Source of the DNA: Aporrectodea caliginosa | Lineage: Eukaryota; Annelida; Clitellata; Crassiclitellata; Lumbricidae | DNA: 64,000 bases | Reading direction: 5' to 3' | NCBI GenBank assembly: GCA_020284085.1 | Contig: JACEVL010005024.1 | Coordinates: 1,232,001-1,296,000, forward strand | Shown here: positions 56,401 through 58,246 of the stretch, one piece after another | Position numbering within the stretch: position 1 is the first letter of the stretch | Layout: the number at the start of each line of letters is the position of its first letter | The notes under the pieces: generated by a model | What the model saw: the letters and a program-made list of their open reading frames with translations, nothing else | Databases searched by the model: none | What the model was told of the DNA's origin: nothing | Translations under genes and position numbers: made by a program

Positions 56401-56770
56401 GCGCTGCTGATTTTTGAGCAGCGCTATATAAATGTTCGATTACAATTACAATTATAGAAACATGATGCACCATATGGCTGGGTAACTGACTAGCTTGTTT
56501 GTTTCAATTCAAGGTCTGCGTCCAGAAAAGCCGTACCTGTGTGATCCGGAATGCTGGGAGCTGATGCAGAGATGCTGGGAACAAGAGCCAGCAAAACGCC
56601 CGCTGATGGGCGAAGTCGAAACCTTACTGCGTGGAATACATAGGCGCTTTGAGACGGCCGAAGGTGGCCCTATACAGAACAAGAACAAAAACTCAAGCAG
56701 CAACCTCATGACGATTAAAACCATTGAAACCATGAGTGATGACTCGGATTTTGAAGGAGTTGACACGTAG
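5071..56770 (+). CDS. DSTYK: DSTYK-like dual serine/threonine and tyrosine protein kinase (15 exons, introns included in span)
   Basis: The encoded protein is a DSTYK (dusty kinase, RIP5) orthologue, a cytoplasmic kinase associated in vertebrates with FGF/ERK signalling and cell-death control (family knowledge). Joined exons give 993 aa; the human protein is about 930. Residues 1-42 match the vertebrate N-terminal helix. 43-89 are an acidic Ser/Pro linker. About 105-430 form the GTPase-like N-terminal region, with degenerate P-loop GQTTVAKT at 121-128. 435-690 are helical. The kinase domain is about 697-950: glycine loop GRGQYG 700-705, Lys722, Glu738, HRD 816-818, Lys820, Asn823, DLG 836-838, APE 858-860, KRP 936-938. 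All catalytic residues are present, so it is probably active. DLG replacing DFG is, as I recall, also the vertebrate state. Every junction is GT-AG with compatible phase. Exon 2 is the least certain. Confidence 0.93.
5441..6010 (-). pseudogene. L2/CR1-like LINE 3' fragment with AATAC tail
   Basis: Read on the minus strand, codons 5967-5503 give the C-terminal region typical of L2/CR1 reverse transcriptases: an [10 protein letters not shown] motif, then [24 protein letters not shown], and [10 protein letters not shown]. The open frame of 154 aa is intact but lacks the RT catalytic core. The 3' end shows a GCGCTATACAAATTG phrase and a run of ATTGT repeats (5447-5463, plus strand). Heavily 5'-truncated. 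Confidence 0.8.
6011..6619. other. Intron sequence, nothing recognised
   Basis: AT-rich unique-looking sequence. Imperfect inverted similarity between AAATTTATGTCAG (6131) and CTGACATAAATT (6212) suggests an old repeat but no class can be assigned. Confidence 0.4.
6620..7045 (+). pseudogene. L2-like LINE 3' fragment
   Basis: The phrase encoding [14 protein letters not shown] (about 6650-6690) matches the LHWLP-x-RIxxKI block, and [21 protein letters not shown] (6845 onwards) matches the GPxLWNxLP block of L2-like reverse transcriptases. They are separated by about 150 nt of decayed sequence with frame changes. No catalytic RT motif remains. Confidence 0.7.
7190..7465 (-). repeat. tRNA-derived SINE, family 3, copy 1
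   Basis: Shares its whole length with the better copy at 11386-11655, including the TTTCAAACTGACACA block, TTATTACAGG-GTCGAATTT, and the GGGAGGGTA-CGGGAAGCGATCC block. The tRNA-like 5' end lies at the right (minus orientation). Confidence 0.65.
7466..8467. other. Intron sequence, nothing recognised
   Basis: Several short open frames exist on both strands but none shows a domain, splice signals of matching phase, or similarity to anything I know. Confidence 0.4.
8474..8949 (+). repeat. 27/32-nt minisatellite
   Basis: About 16 tandem units of a 27-nt monomer built on GGGTGTCTGTCTGGTGTGATCT plus GGGCT; several units are lengthened to 32 nt by a second GGGCT pentamer. The array is free of stops in several frames on both strands only because 27 is a multiple of three, so the resulting Cys/Trp-rich or Gln/Pro-rich frames are not genes. 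Units degrade toward the 3' end (8890-8949). Confidence 0.93.
8950..9370. other. Intron sequence, nothing recognised
   Basis: No TIR, LINE block or tRNA box seen between the minisatellite and the LINE fragment. Confidence 0.4.
9371..9965 (+). pseudogene. Decayed L2/CR1-like LINE, internally deleted
   Basis: At 9395-9445 the sequence encodes [15 protein letters not shown], matching the NYRPISNLPFLSK box of LINE reverse transcriptases. It then jumps to [12 protein letters not shown], a [18 protein letters not shown] block with APAYLQSF, and [16 protein letters not shown] near 9800-9850, all C-terminal to the catalytic core. The catalytic segment is deleted and the blocks lie in three different frames. 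Confidence 0.75.
9966..10034 (+). repeat. Short tandem repeat of about 20 nt
   Basis: Four imperfect units around GAAGACACAACAAGACTTG and GAAAGACGAAATAAGACTTG. Confidence 0.6.
10035..10540. other. Intron sequence, nothing recognised
   Basis: No domain, TIR or tRNA box seen. Confidence 0.4.
10541..10811 (+). repeat. Diverged tandem duplication, unit about 130-140 bp
   Basis: Two consecutive units share ATTCTAGCCA-TTATAT, GTTGA-ACT-AGTGTCAAGAT, GCCTTTGCAC-CATCACGC, and GAGATCT-C-GAAGGTGCT. The second carries a short insertion (CACTGCACTGTCATGA). Unit class unknown. Confidence 0.75.
10812..11385. other. Intron sequence, nothing recognised
   Basis: Begins with an AAACAAAC-rich simple tract (10810-10915). 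The phrase GGCTTATGGGCTATTATGGGTCAACAG (split across 10924-10950) also occurs at 9352-9378, a short shared repeat of unknown type. Confidence 0.4.
11386..11655 (-). repeat. tRNA-derived SINE, family 3, copy 2
   Basis: On the minus strand the element starts GGGGTCCATAGTGTAGTGG, a tRNA-like box A, and has a box-B-like GGGATCGCTTCCC. It ends in an ATT-rich tail (ATTATTATTATT on the minus strand). The copy at 7190-7465 is in the same orientation. Confidence 0.7.
11656..12478. other. Intron sequence, nothing recognised
   Basis: AT-rich; no supported feature. Confidence 0.4.
12479..12915. mobile_element. hAT-type MITE
   Basis: Begins TAGGGTGTGACCGATT and ends GGTCACACCCTA, a perfect 12-bp TIR. 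Flanking 8-mers are GTCACCAC and GTCACCAG, a target duplication with one change. The 437-bp body repeats CCGAT/CCGAATCC motifs near both ends and has no transposase. Confidence 0.82.
12916..13796. other. Intron sequence, nothing recognised
   Basis: Contains a duplicated ATATTCCACAAA motif (13065-13120) and a short GA run (13163-13178). No gene or element end seen. Confidence 0.4.
13797..14066 (-). repeat. tRNA-derived SINE, family 2, copy 1
   Basis: Minus-strand element whose tRNA-like head (CTGGACTGTCAACCGAGAC on minus) and box B-like AGTTCAAATCCC lie at the right. The body ends with the block conserved in the copies at 29300 and 35060 (AAGAAAACGAAG on minus). Confidence 0.75.
14181..14384 (-). 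repeat. tRNA-derived SINE, family 1, copy 1
   Basis: Near full length on the minus strand: head GGGGCACGGTGGTGTAGGGG, box B GGTTCGAATCCACC, body with GGACCCTGGGCAAGTCCTTC, and 3' end TTGAAGGGGCGCTATAACAA. Closely similar to the copies at 25227, 36489 and 37065. Confidence 0.88.
14385..15679. other. Intron sequence, nothing recognised
   Basis: AT-rich. I saw no LINE protein block, TIR pair or exon with usable phase. Confidence 0.4.
15680..15880 (+). repeat. tRNA-derived SINE, family 4
   Basis: Head GGCACTCTATCCAAATGGAT, tRNA-like with a box A (AAATGGATAGAGTG), then a box B (GGATTCGAGTCTC) at 15731. The body is unlike the other SINE families here. Only one copy seen. Confidence 0.55.
15979..16119 (+). 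CDS. DSTYK: DSTYK exon 2 (acidic linker, tentative)
   Basis: A 141-nt segment preceded by a long pyrimidine tract and CTGCACAG, open in exactly the frame set by exon 1 (one base carried over) and leaving one base for exon 3. It encodes 47 residues, including [16 protein letters not shown], rich in E, D, S, P and T, fitting the variable linker between the N-terminal helix and the GTPase-like region. The donor AAA|GTTAGC is weak. Because both phases are 1, skipping it would keep the frame. Confidence 0.6.
16120..17929. other. Intron sequence with weak repeat debris
   Basis: AT-rich. The phrase GATCAATAAAATGTATGGTTATGG at 16787-16811 (split here as GATCAATAAAATG and TATGGTTATGG) looks like a LINE 3' end with a short ATGGTT tail. 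Nothing else is assignable. Confidence 0.35.
17930..18131 (+). repeat. CTTA-tailed LINE 3' end (copy B)
   Basis: The 3' end reads GAGGAAAACA, GTTTGTACACCAGAGTG, GGTTTAATAAAGAATATA and then ACTTACTTACTT. The same end block occurs at 33461-33604 and 39050-39178 and, inverted, at 41246, 44299 and 44954. No coding block remains. Confidence 0.75.
18132..18810. other. Pyrimidine-rich intron sequence with a 52-bp tandem duplication
   Basis: 18344-18444 is two nearly identical 52-bp units (CCTACCATAAA-TAATTTTC, then CCTTTTCTTCCTGACTGCT). The surrounding stretch is strongly CT-rich on this strand. Confidence 0.6.
18811..20177. mobile_element. hAT-type element, 1.37 kb
   Basis: Begins TAGGGTTGCCAGAT and ends ATCTGGCAACCCTA, a perfect 14-bp TIR, with GGAGGACA repeats just inside both ends. 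The flanks read CACACACA on both sides, which fits an 8-bp duplication but lies in a CA repeat and so is weak evidence. A 138-aa frame on the minus strand (20086-19670) has no domain I recognise. Probably non-autonomous. Confidence 0.78.
20178..20358 (+). repeat. CA-rich microsatellite
   Basis: Imperfect CACACA tract with regular CACCTA interruptions, beginning exactly at the right end of the hAT element. Its Thr/His-rich frames are not genes. Confidence 0.9.
20359..21688. other. Intron sequence, nothing recognised
   Basis: AT-rich and without supported features. Confidence 0.4.
21689..21945. mobile_element. hAT-type MITE, 257 bp
   Basis: Begins CAGTGCTTTTTTTC and ends GAAAAAAAGCACTG, with GGTTCCGGAAC and CGGAACACCGTTCCGG subterminal motifs. 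Flanks are CATACATA on both sides, consistent with an 8-bp duplication inside a CATA microsatellite. A related right end stands alone at 45683-45731. Confidence 0.8.
21946..22553. other. Intron sequence, TA/CA-rich
   Basis: Contains CATA and TGTACAT-rich simple tracts (21946-21980, 22300-22360). No gene seen. Confidence 0.4.
22554..22986. mobile_element. Candidate pogo/Tc-like MITE
   Basis: Left end TA-CAGTCGACGCCGCTTAAGTGC; right end, reversed, reads TATCGATGCCGCTTAACTGC. Inverted similarity covers about 20 bp with gaps, and a TA flanks both ends. The ends resemble Tigger/pogo elements. The body has no ORF. The right boundary is uncertain because related phrases continue to about 23130. Confidence 0.5.
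23434..24610. mobile_element. hAT-type element inserted in LINE copy I
   Basis: Begins TAGGGCTGTCAA and ends TTGACAGCCCTA, with a perfect 8-bp duplication CTCACAAC at 23426-23433 and 24611-24618. GC-rich GGGCCCGG motifs lie just inside both ends. The internal part 24060-24530 matches 28310-28885 and carries a broken coding stretch (see below). No transposase catalytic region seen. Confidence 0.88.
24060..24530 (+). pseudogene. Broken copy of a charged coding cassette inside the hAT element
   Basis: Read in pieces it encodes [31 protein letters not shown] and [12 protein letters not shown], matching the longer copy at 28386-28885 ([40 protein letters not shown]). Stops and frameshifts interrupt it. 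The family is unknown to me. Confidence 0.55.
25001..25226. other. Intron sequence, AT-rich
   Basis: TACATA-rich stretch with no feature. Confidence 0.4.
25227..25468 (+). repeat. tRNA-derived SINE, family 1, copy 2
   Basis: Full-length plus-strand copy: GGGGCGCGGTGGTGTAGGGG head (box A), box B GGTTCGAATCCACC at 25280, body, GGGGCGCTATATAAAT end, and a GAAT tail. The Pol III boxes are intact, so it was probably transcribable. Confidence 0.9.
25494..25565 (+). repeat. TA microsatellite
   Basis: Interrupted TATATA tracts at 25496-25511 and 25534-25560. Confidence 0.7.
25767..26710. mobile_element. hAT element with transposase C-terminal remnant
   Basis: Begins CAGTGATGGGTAACTAATTA and ends TTAATTATCCATCACTG. 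The flanking 8-mers TTACACAG and CTACACAG differ by one base. The body has many ATTCTAATTA repeats near both ends. It keeps part of a hAT transposase dimerisation region (26252-26344). At 944 bp it is an internally deleted, non-autonomous copy. Confidence 0.85.
26252..26344 (+). pseudogene. hAT transposase C-terminal dimerisation remnant
   Basis: Encodes [19 protein letters not shown] followed by [11 protein letters not shown] and a stop, matching the (P/T)xTS..ER.FS.AG...(K/N)..RNRL core of the hAT dimerisation domain. Nothing upstream in frame is a transposase. Confidence 0.75.
26711..28309. other. Intron sequence with one exon-like segment
   Basis: Mostly AT-rich. 27258-27629 is an open frame of 123 codons without a recognised domain. 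Within it 27300-27377 looks like an exon (see the separate entry). Confidence 0.4.
27300..27377 (+). other. Exon-like segment of 26 codons, not assigned
   Basis: A polypyrimidine tract and ATGCAAACAG precede it, a good donor TGG|GTAAGG follows, and phase 0 is open (encodes [19 protein letters not shown]). In the DSTYK phase (1) it would start with a stop codon, so it is not a DSTYK coding exon in this assembly. It may be chance, a UTR or cryptic exon, or part of a nested gene. Confidence 0.25.
28310..28885 (+). pseudogene. Longer copy of the charged coding cassette with KSENEGS repeats
   Basis: Two adjoining frames (28386-28637 and 28634-28885) together encode [20 protein letters not shown], three or four KKSENEGS repeats of 24 nt each, a basic MRTKRKKA stretch and then an acidic segment with [21 protein letters not shown] frameshift inside the repeat splits it. 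It matches 24060-24530. I recognise no family; it could be a transposase N-terminus or a captured host fragment. Confidence 0.45.
28886..29299. other. Intron sequence, nothing recognised
   Basis: No supported feature. Confidence 0.35.
29300..29556 (-). repeat. tRNA-derived SINE, family 2, copy 2
   Basis: On the minus strand: GATGGTCTAGTGATTAGCGT head with box A, box B GAGGTTCAAATCCTCG, and body ending in AAGAAAATGAAGTCGCT. The best preserved member of the family. Confidence 0.82.
29557..31870. other. Intron sequence, nothing recognised
   Basis: 2.3 kb without a TIR pair, LINE block, SINE or exon of correct phase. Confidence 0.4.
31871..32050 (+). repeat. Direct repeat flanking DSTYK exon 3, left (empty) copy
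   Basis: Shares ATAATTTGCACAGGTTAA, TATTTAGGTGGCTGTGCAA, AAGTGTGCAGTGTTCC, AAATCAATTCAAC and CCACATAGCAAGTT with 33355-33675. It lacks the LINE end found in the right copy. Confidence 0.8.
32051..32765. other. End of intron 2, with TA microsatellite
   Basis: 32399-32436 is a pure TA run of about 19 units. The last 100 nt are CT-rich and lead to the exon 3 acceptor. Confidence 0.7.
32766..33274 (+). CDS. DSTYK: DSTYK exon 3 (GTPase-like N-terminal region, first part)
   Basis: Encodes residues 90-259, phase 1 in, phase 0 out, donor CAAG|GTAGGT. The segment [19 protein letters not shown] aligns with the vertebrate stretch before the P-loop-like motif. GQTTVAKT here lacks the second glycine of a canonical Walker A, so nucleotide binding is doubtful. 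[12 protein letters not shown] near its end matches the vertebrate NDFLPVITYAL block. A start at 32792 (ATG) is possible if upstream exons are not used. Confidence 0.9.
33355..33675 (+). repeat. Direct repeat flanking exon 3, right (filled) copy
   Basis: Second copy of 31871-32050, interrupted at about 33461-33604 by a CTTA-tailed LINE end. Confidence 0.78.
33461..33604 (+). repeat. CTTA-tailed LINE 3' end (copy C)
   Basis: Ends GGTTATATTAAAGAATATA-CTTACTTACTT, as in copies B and D, with no coding block. Its boundaries are set by comparison with the uninterrupted repeat at 31871-32050. Confidence 0.75.
33937..34461 (+). CDS. DSTYK: DSTYK exon 4 (GTPase-like region, second part)
   Basis: Encodes residues 260-434, phase 0 to 0, after TTTTTCAAG and before [29 protein letters not shown] matches the vertebrate block that ends in [24 protein letters not shown] matches the RQLIDLGYL block. 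[18 protein letters not shown] matches the AAKALNLVHCHCLDIFI block. Residues around [12 protein letters not shown] form an acidic insert relative to human. Confidence 0.93.
35060..35298 (-). repeat. tRNA-derived SINE, family 2, copy 3
   Basis: Minus-strand copy with head GATAGTGTAGTGGTTAATGT, a decayed box B, and the AAGAAAATGAAGTTGCC end block. Confidence 0.8.
35299..36488. other. Intron sequence, nothing recognised
   Basis: Includes a TATA/CATA-rich stretch at 35820-35890. No feature supported. Confidence 0.4.
36489..36724 (+). repeat. tRNA-derived SINE, family 1, copy 3
   Basis: Full-length plus-strand copy with intact box A and box B (GGTTCGAATCCACC) and an AAAT tail at 36700-36724. Confidence 0.9.
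36900..37380 (+). repeat. Dispersed repeat, filled copy of an inverted pair
   Basis: Matches the reverse complement of 40340-40625 along its length (for example ACACAACACTCCAAT, TTTGCAATACCGGAGCAA, CAGATATTTGCTACTA/CCA). It contains a short open stretch ending in [13 protein letters not shown] and a stop; the inverted copy keeps a nearly identical [13 protein letters not shown] and stop. Interrupted by a SINE at 37065-37241. Confidence 0.78.
37065..37241 (+). repeat. tRNA-derived SINE, family 1, copy 4 (5'-truncated)
   Basis: Begins within box B (ATTCGAATCCACCTC) and runs to TTGAAGGGGCGCTATAACAA followed by a CATA tail. Absent from the homologous position at 40340-40625. Confidence 0.85.
37381..39049. 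other. Intron sequence, nothing recognised
   Basis: TG/TATA-rich near 37500-37760. No gene or element end seen. Confidence 0.4.
39050..39178 (+). repeat. CTTA-tailed LINE 3' end (copy D)
   Basis: Contains AACTTAATGAGGAAAACA, CATGTAAACCAAAGTGCGG, GGATAAATAAAGAATATA and ACTTACTTACTTACTT. Closest to inverted copy F at 44299. Confidence 0.82.
39398..39827. mobile_element. hAT-type MITE, 430 bp
   Basis: Begins CATAGTTGTAAAAAACGG and ends CCGTTTTTAACAACTATG, with a perfect 8-bp duplication CTTACAAT at 39390-39397 and 39828-39835. CGTTTTTTATTT motifs repeat at both ends. No transposase. Confidence 0.85.
39828..40339. other. Intron sequence, nothing recognised
   Basis: Includes a direct GTTGTCATTGGCC duplication at 39979-40004. 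No feature supported. Confidence 0.35.
40340..40625 (-). repeat. Dispersed repeat, empty copy of the inverted pair
   Basis: Reverse-complement partner of 36900-37380, without the SINE. Confidence 0.78.
40896..41125 (+). repeat. tRNA-derived SINE, family 2, copy 4
   Basis: Head TACGATGGCCTAGTGGTTAG with box A, box B GGGATTCAAATCCTC, body with AGCTCGGTTATAAAATGA and end ATGAAGTTGCTAACACTT. Confidence 0.8.
41246..42145 (-). pseudogene. CTTA-family LINE remnant (copy E)
   Basis: Minus strand. A GTAAGTAAGTAAGTATATTC end sits at the left. Coding blocks follow: [20 protein letters not shown] (41645-41500) matches copy A's LVRFGFLPKSFPTFEELC, and [19 protein letters not shown] (41790) matches its NILGIEIS block. 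DNA similarity to copy A (CGGAATTTGGTACAATG) continues to about 42145. The catalytic YADD segment is lost and several frameshifts are present. Confidence 0.78.
42146..43919. other. Intron sequence, nothing recognised
   Basis: 1.8 kb without supported features; the right half is rich in AGACA/ATAGA motifs. Confidence 0.4.
43920..44078. mobile_element. Short hAT-type MITE, 159 bp
   Basis: Begins CAGGGGCGTTGCC and ends AATACACCCATG, imperfect termini, with a perfect 8-bp duplication GGTATAAG at 43912-43919 and 44079-44086. Confidence 0.65.
44299..44520 (-). repeat. CTTA-tailed LINE 3' end (copy F)
   Basis: GTAAGTAAGTAAGTAAGTAT at the left, then the inverse of copy D's terminal block (CCACTTTGGTTTACATGAAA). 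Confidence 0.82.
44738..44905 (+). repeat. LINE fragment (copy H), plus strand
   Basis: AAGGCCTCTGCCTACCACCT and GGGCTCATGACAACATCA match the reverse complement of copy G at 45120-45180. It ends with TTGTGGTTATGGTTATA instead of a CTTA tail. Confidence 0.6.
44954..45240 (-). repeat. CTTA-family LINE 3' end (copy G)
   Basis: GATAAGATAAGTATATTCTT at the left and then a body with TTTTCTCATCAGGCTGTCAG. It contains a small CATGAGCCCTTG tandem duplication. Confidence 0.72.
45241..45825. other. End of intron 4, with a solo hAT end
   Basis: 45683-45731 matches the right end of the MITE at 21689-21945 (CGGAACACCGTTCCGG-like block then GCTGAAAAAAAGCACTG). No matching left end is nearby, so it is a deletion remnant. 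Confidence 0.6.
45826..45955 (+). CDS. DSTYK: DSTYK exon 5
   Basis: Encodes residues 435-477 plus one base. [19 protein letters not shown] aligns with the vertebrate ELYESLM-I-NRKQEEMK helix. Acceptor GGATTTAG, donor AAAG|GTTGCT (weak at +3 to +5). Confidence 0.9.
46090..46132 (+). mobile_element. Possible truncated hAT left end
   Basis: GCAGTGGTTTTCAAACTTT is the classic Charlie-type hAT terminus. I found no matching right end or target duplication in intron 5, so this is a weak call. Confidence 0.35.
46415..46567 (+). CDS. DSTYK: DSTYK exon 6
   Basis: Encodes residues 478-528. [20 protein letters not shown] and [16 protein letters not shown] align with the vertebrate REIKCCIRQIQELII and VDYLRESFVG helices. 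Acceptor GTTGCAG, donor CACAG|GTATGA. Confidence 0.93.
47117..47202 (+). CDS. DSTYK: DSTYK exon 7
   Basis: Encodes residues 529-557. [15 protein letters not shown] matches the vertebrate GTLERCLQSLEKS block. The donor GAT|GTCAGT was chosen because it gives the phase 0 required by exon 8; reading on in frame would stop 11 codons later. Confidence 0.82.
47203..48688 (+). other. DSTYK intron 7 (1.5 kb)
   Basis: Contains a CCATCCGTCCAACCGTCAGT-type pyrimidine simple tract at 48040-48140. No transposon end recognised. Confidence 0.7.
48689..48772 (+). CDS. DSTYK: DSTYK exon 8
   Basis: Encodes 28 residues (558-585), phase 0 to 0. [13 protein letters not shown] is almost identical to the vertebrate [10 protein letters not shown] block. 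Acceptor TATTTTAG, donor CAG|GTATCC. Confidence 0.93.
48773..49662 (+). other. DSTYK intron 8 (0.9 kb)
   Basis: No repeat class assigned. Confidence 0.7.
49663..49769 (+). CDS. DSTYK: DSTYK exon 9
   Basis: Encodes residues 586-620 plus two bases. [16 protein letters not shown] aligns with the vertebrate WVSPPAITLEWKRKVA block. Acceptor TTTCAG, donor CAGAG|GTTAGC. Confidence 0.9.
49770..50995 (+). other. DSTYK intron 9 (1.2 kb)
   Basis: Near 50150-50180, GATCAATAAACGAAAATACA followed by ATACAATA resembles the 3' end of the AATAC-tailed LINE family seen at 5441. Otherwise nothing is assigned. Confidence 0.55.
50996..51204 (+). CDS. DSTYK: DSTYK exon 10
   Basis: Encodes residues 621-690 (pre-kinase helix). 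[32 protein letters not shown] and [13 protein letters not shown] align closely with vertebrate DSTYK. Acceptor TTGTAG, donor TATG|GTTGGA, phase 2 in, 1 out. Confidence 0.95.
51205..51776 (+). other. DSTYK intron 10 (0.57 kb)
   Basis: Pyrimidine-rich with a short CT run at 51682-51697. No feature. Confidence 0.7.
51777..51933 (+). CDS. DSTYK: DSTYK exon 11 (kinase N-lobe)
   Basis: Encodes residues 691-742: glycine-rich loop [10 protein letters not shown] (700-705 core), catalytic Lys722 in [17 protein letters not shown], and alpha-C Glu738 in the TEFHY stretch. Near identical to vertebrates. Acceptor CCTCAG, donor CGAA|GTAGGC. Confidence 0.97.
51934..52497 (+). other. DSTYK intron 11 (0.56 kb)
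   Basis: No repeat assigned. Confidence 0.7.
52498..52653 (+). CDS. DSTYK: DSTYK exon 12 (kinase N-lobe to hinge)
   Basis: Encodes residues 743-794. [18 protein letters not shown] and [16 protein letters not shown] match the vertebrate LPKHERLVDLHGSVIDY and LLIMERLHRDLYTGL. The hinge lies around MDRL. Acceptor CTGTAG, donor AGCAG|GTAATT. Confidence 0.96.
52654..53834 (+). other. DSTYK intron 12 (1.2 kb)
   Basis: AT-rich; no repeat assigned. Confidence 0.7.
53835..53925 (+). CDS. DSTYK: DSTYK exon 13 (catalytic loop)
   Basis: Encodes residues 795-825, including [18 protein letters not shown] and the catalytic loop [11 protein letters not shown] with Asp818, Lys820 and Asn823. Acceptor TTTGTAG, donor TTG|GTAAGT. 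Confidence 0.97.
54393..54642 (+). CDS. DSTYK: DSTYK exon 14 (activation segment, C-lobe)
   Basis: Encodes residues 826-908: DLG (836-838), the invariant [20 protein letters not shown] followed by PE, and [19 protein letters not shown]. Virtually identical to vertebrates across the activation segment. Acceptor GTCACAG, donor GGAG|GTAAGG. Confidence 0.97.
54932..55771 (-). CDS. Truncated hAT transposase with TTF-type zinc finger
   Basis: An uninterrupted 279-codon frame with an ATG at 55771. Residues 1-40 are lysine-rich (nuclear-localisation-like), 45-130 are polar and probably disordered, and 165-225 match the TTF-type zinc finger found in ZMYM1-like hAT proteins ([20 protein letters not shown], then [11 protein letters not shown]), with Cys190, Cys193, His214/216 and His222 as likely ligands. 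The frame leaves the element after about residue 263 and ends 49 nt into flanking intron. The RNase-H-like DDE core is absent, so it cannot catalyse transposition; DNA binding is inference. Confidence 0.7.
   Translation of the reverse strand: MSDINPKRKCKGGAEKVRDKKLKILGKDGAKCRNLVDLFKATPIQTEDTSSQQTPSASKQPDTNRNDENNQHSVQSVVPTNFIPTLHLENVTEPSELTDNTTLAVADLNAENDSSEEVTETSVIDDKNTSYYFKRPRQNTLQSFFKFHPIQPSVSETDLPFTNAYRVFFRSNGINRNWVSYCKESKALFCTVCLAYGKTDDMNSFTTGMNSWKHVHQRIEEHETLEVTGPRVCMKKCTKKIKVMKLGPLFVFFPGRLNSPVHPWMQPCFNTVLDMAHKV
54981..56125 (-). mobile_element. Internally deleted hAT element in DSTYK intron 14
   Basis: Begins CAGGGGTGGACTGGG and ends CCCAGTCCACCCCTG, a perfect 15-bp TIR, with an exact 8-bp duplication GTTGCATC at 54973-54980 and 56126-56133. 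The transposase gene, on the minus strand, keeps its 5' part and has lost the catalytic core and C-terminus. The perfect ends suggest a fairly young insertion. Confidence 0.92.
55970..55998. promoter_or_regulatory. Paired AACCGGTTAACCG motifs in the hAT subterminal region
   Basis: AACCGGTT occurs at 55970-55977 and 55991-55998, 21 nt apart, each followed by AACCG. It is the palindromic consensus associated with Grainyhead-type factors and could equally be a transposase-binding subterminal repeat. Confidence 0.4.
56215..56455 (+). pseudogene. L2-like LINE 3' end
   Basis: Encodes [20 protein letters not shown] and [10 protein letters not shown], the C-terminal LWNSLP/FKxxLKTxLF blocks of L2-like elements, then ends with GAGCAGCGCTATATAAATG and ATTACAATTACAATTA. 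It lies 60 nt before the last DSTYK exon. Confidence 0.78.
56514..56770 (+). CDS. DSTYK: DSTYK exon 15 (kinase end, stop)
   Basis: Encodes residues 909-993 and [23 protein letters not shown] matches the vertebrate EECWQLMEACWDGDPLKRP helix. The tail after about 950 is Asn/Ser-rich and ends [11 protein letters not shown], longer than and unlike the human tail. Acceptor ATTCAAG. Confidence 0.96.
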
Positions 56771-58140
56771 CGAGAAAACTTACCGATCTGTAGCTGCTTT
56801 AATATGAAACTTTTTCGTGTAAAGCCACTAGTTTGTCGCGCAATCTCAGATAACTGGAGGAATGGCTGATACTGACAACATGGGAGTTTGTGCTCGGTGC
56901 CTATGCTGTGATCTTTCTAAATTCTTGCGTGTCATAGTGTTGTTGCCTTGGAGACGCAAGATATTTGGTTTTTAAATCGTTGTTCAAGGAGTCTGTTGCT
57001 AAGTAGTCAAACCTGGGCTGATATTGTTCACTACCTTGATAAGAAAAGATCTAACTGCGGTTTATTAGTAGTTAAAGGCATTTCTTTGCTCTCAATTTGT
57101 TGTTTCAGTAGGCTTGAAAAGTTGAGTTGTTTTTCTTGTGGGACACTGTCTTGTTTTGACTGAGCTTCTCTTGTGTATTGTTGAGCAAAAGTGCTGCATA
57201 GGTTTTAGTAGCAGCTGTTTGTAAGCTATGCTTGGGTTTTTAGATTAACTCAAGGTTTTCTTTTGTTCAACAAGTAGATTGCTTGACTGTAAATGAGACA
57301 GTGAATATTCAGTCCGTCTGGGACTTTGCTTCAGCCATCAAATGCTGGAGTTTGCAGAATGAGTTGCTCACTTATAAATAGAGAAGAGACAGTAAATTGG
57401 GAGTCAACTGTCGTTTTTCAGAGCAGCAGACAGTTTGCATCAAGTGGAGTAGGTTTCAGTTGAGGAAAGACAAGATGATCATGATGACCCTTACCACAAT
57501 GTCTGGAGTTTGAATCCCGGTGCATCAAGTGACATTTTGTTGTTGTAAGGGAAATTTGTCAGTAGCGTTTTTTGCCAGATTTGCACGTAGTTGAAAGGGA
57601 AAGCTGTCATACCTCAAACCATGATCCGGTTTTGAGCTTTGGTCTTGATTTAGGAAGAGCATTACCCTGCTATAGACTTGTTTCAGCATGCGTTCGGTTA
57701 TGAAAATACATGTAATGTGGCTTACAGTAAATCTGTCGTGCGCTGTAAATGATTCCTTTGAATTCTCTACAGCCGTCAGTTTTGCATTTTAGAAAGTCAT
57801 GAACATTATTGTCCAACAAGTGAAACAGGTTAGTTAGGCTATGTATAGATATCTAGCAGTAGGATCATTTATTGGTCCAATATCCTACATTGATATTCGG
57901 CTAAAGCATATGCAGTCTGATGAATTTGAATTGTATTTTTAAATATGTATATACAGTGTAGAGGCAGAACAGTAATGAAGTTGGTTTTTTAGCCTGACAA
58001 TTTTCGTTTTCATCTTTCTGACTATCTGGACAACTTTAGAAATGAACAAAACTGTATCCATAAGCACAGTGTTGGTTAAATTCTAGTTACATCAGAATAA
58101 GGTGATGGCGATTTAGAGCAAATAAATCCTTGTCTACTGT
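56771..58140 (+). other. Putative DSTYK 3' UTR
   Basis: Follows the stop codon with no further exon-like segment. AATAAA at 58121-58126 with a downstream TG-rich stretch is the first good polyadenylation signal I see, just before a hAT element. Its use is inferred. Confidence 0.45.
58121..58126 (+). terminator. Candidate DSTYK polyadenylation signal
   Basis: AATAAA followed within 15-30 nt by TGTCTACTGTGTTCTTG. Confidence 0.45.
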
Positions 58141-58246
58141 GTTCTTGCATAGTGGTCATGCTGCCACCAGTGATGTAGTCGAGTCCACAGCCGAGTTGCT
58201 CGAGTTCGAGTCACAAAAGATCGAGTCCAAGTGAAAATCGGTTGTA

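Larger units (their letters stand above)
54643..56513 (+). other. DSTYK intron 14 (1.9 kb)
   Basis: Contains a hAT element and an L2-like LINE end close to the acceptor of the last exon. Confidence 0.9.
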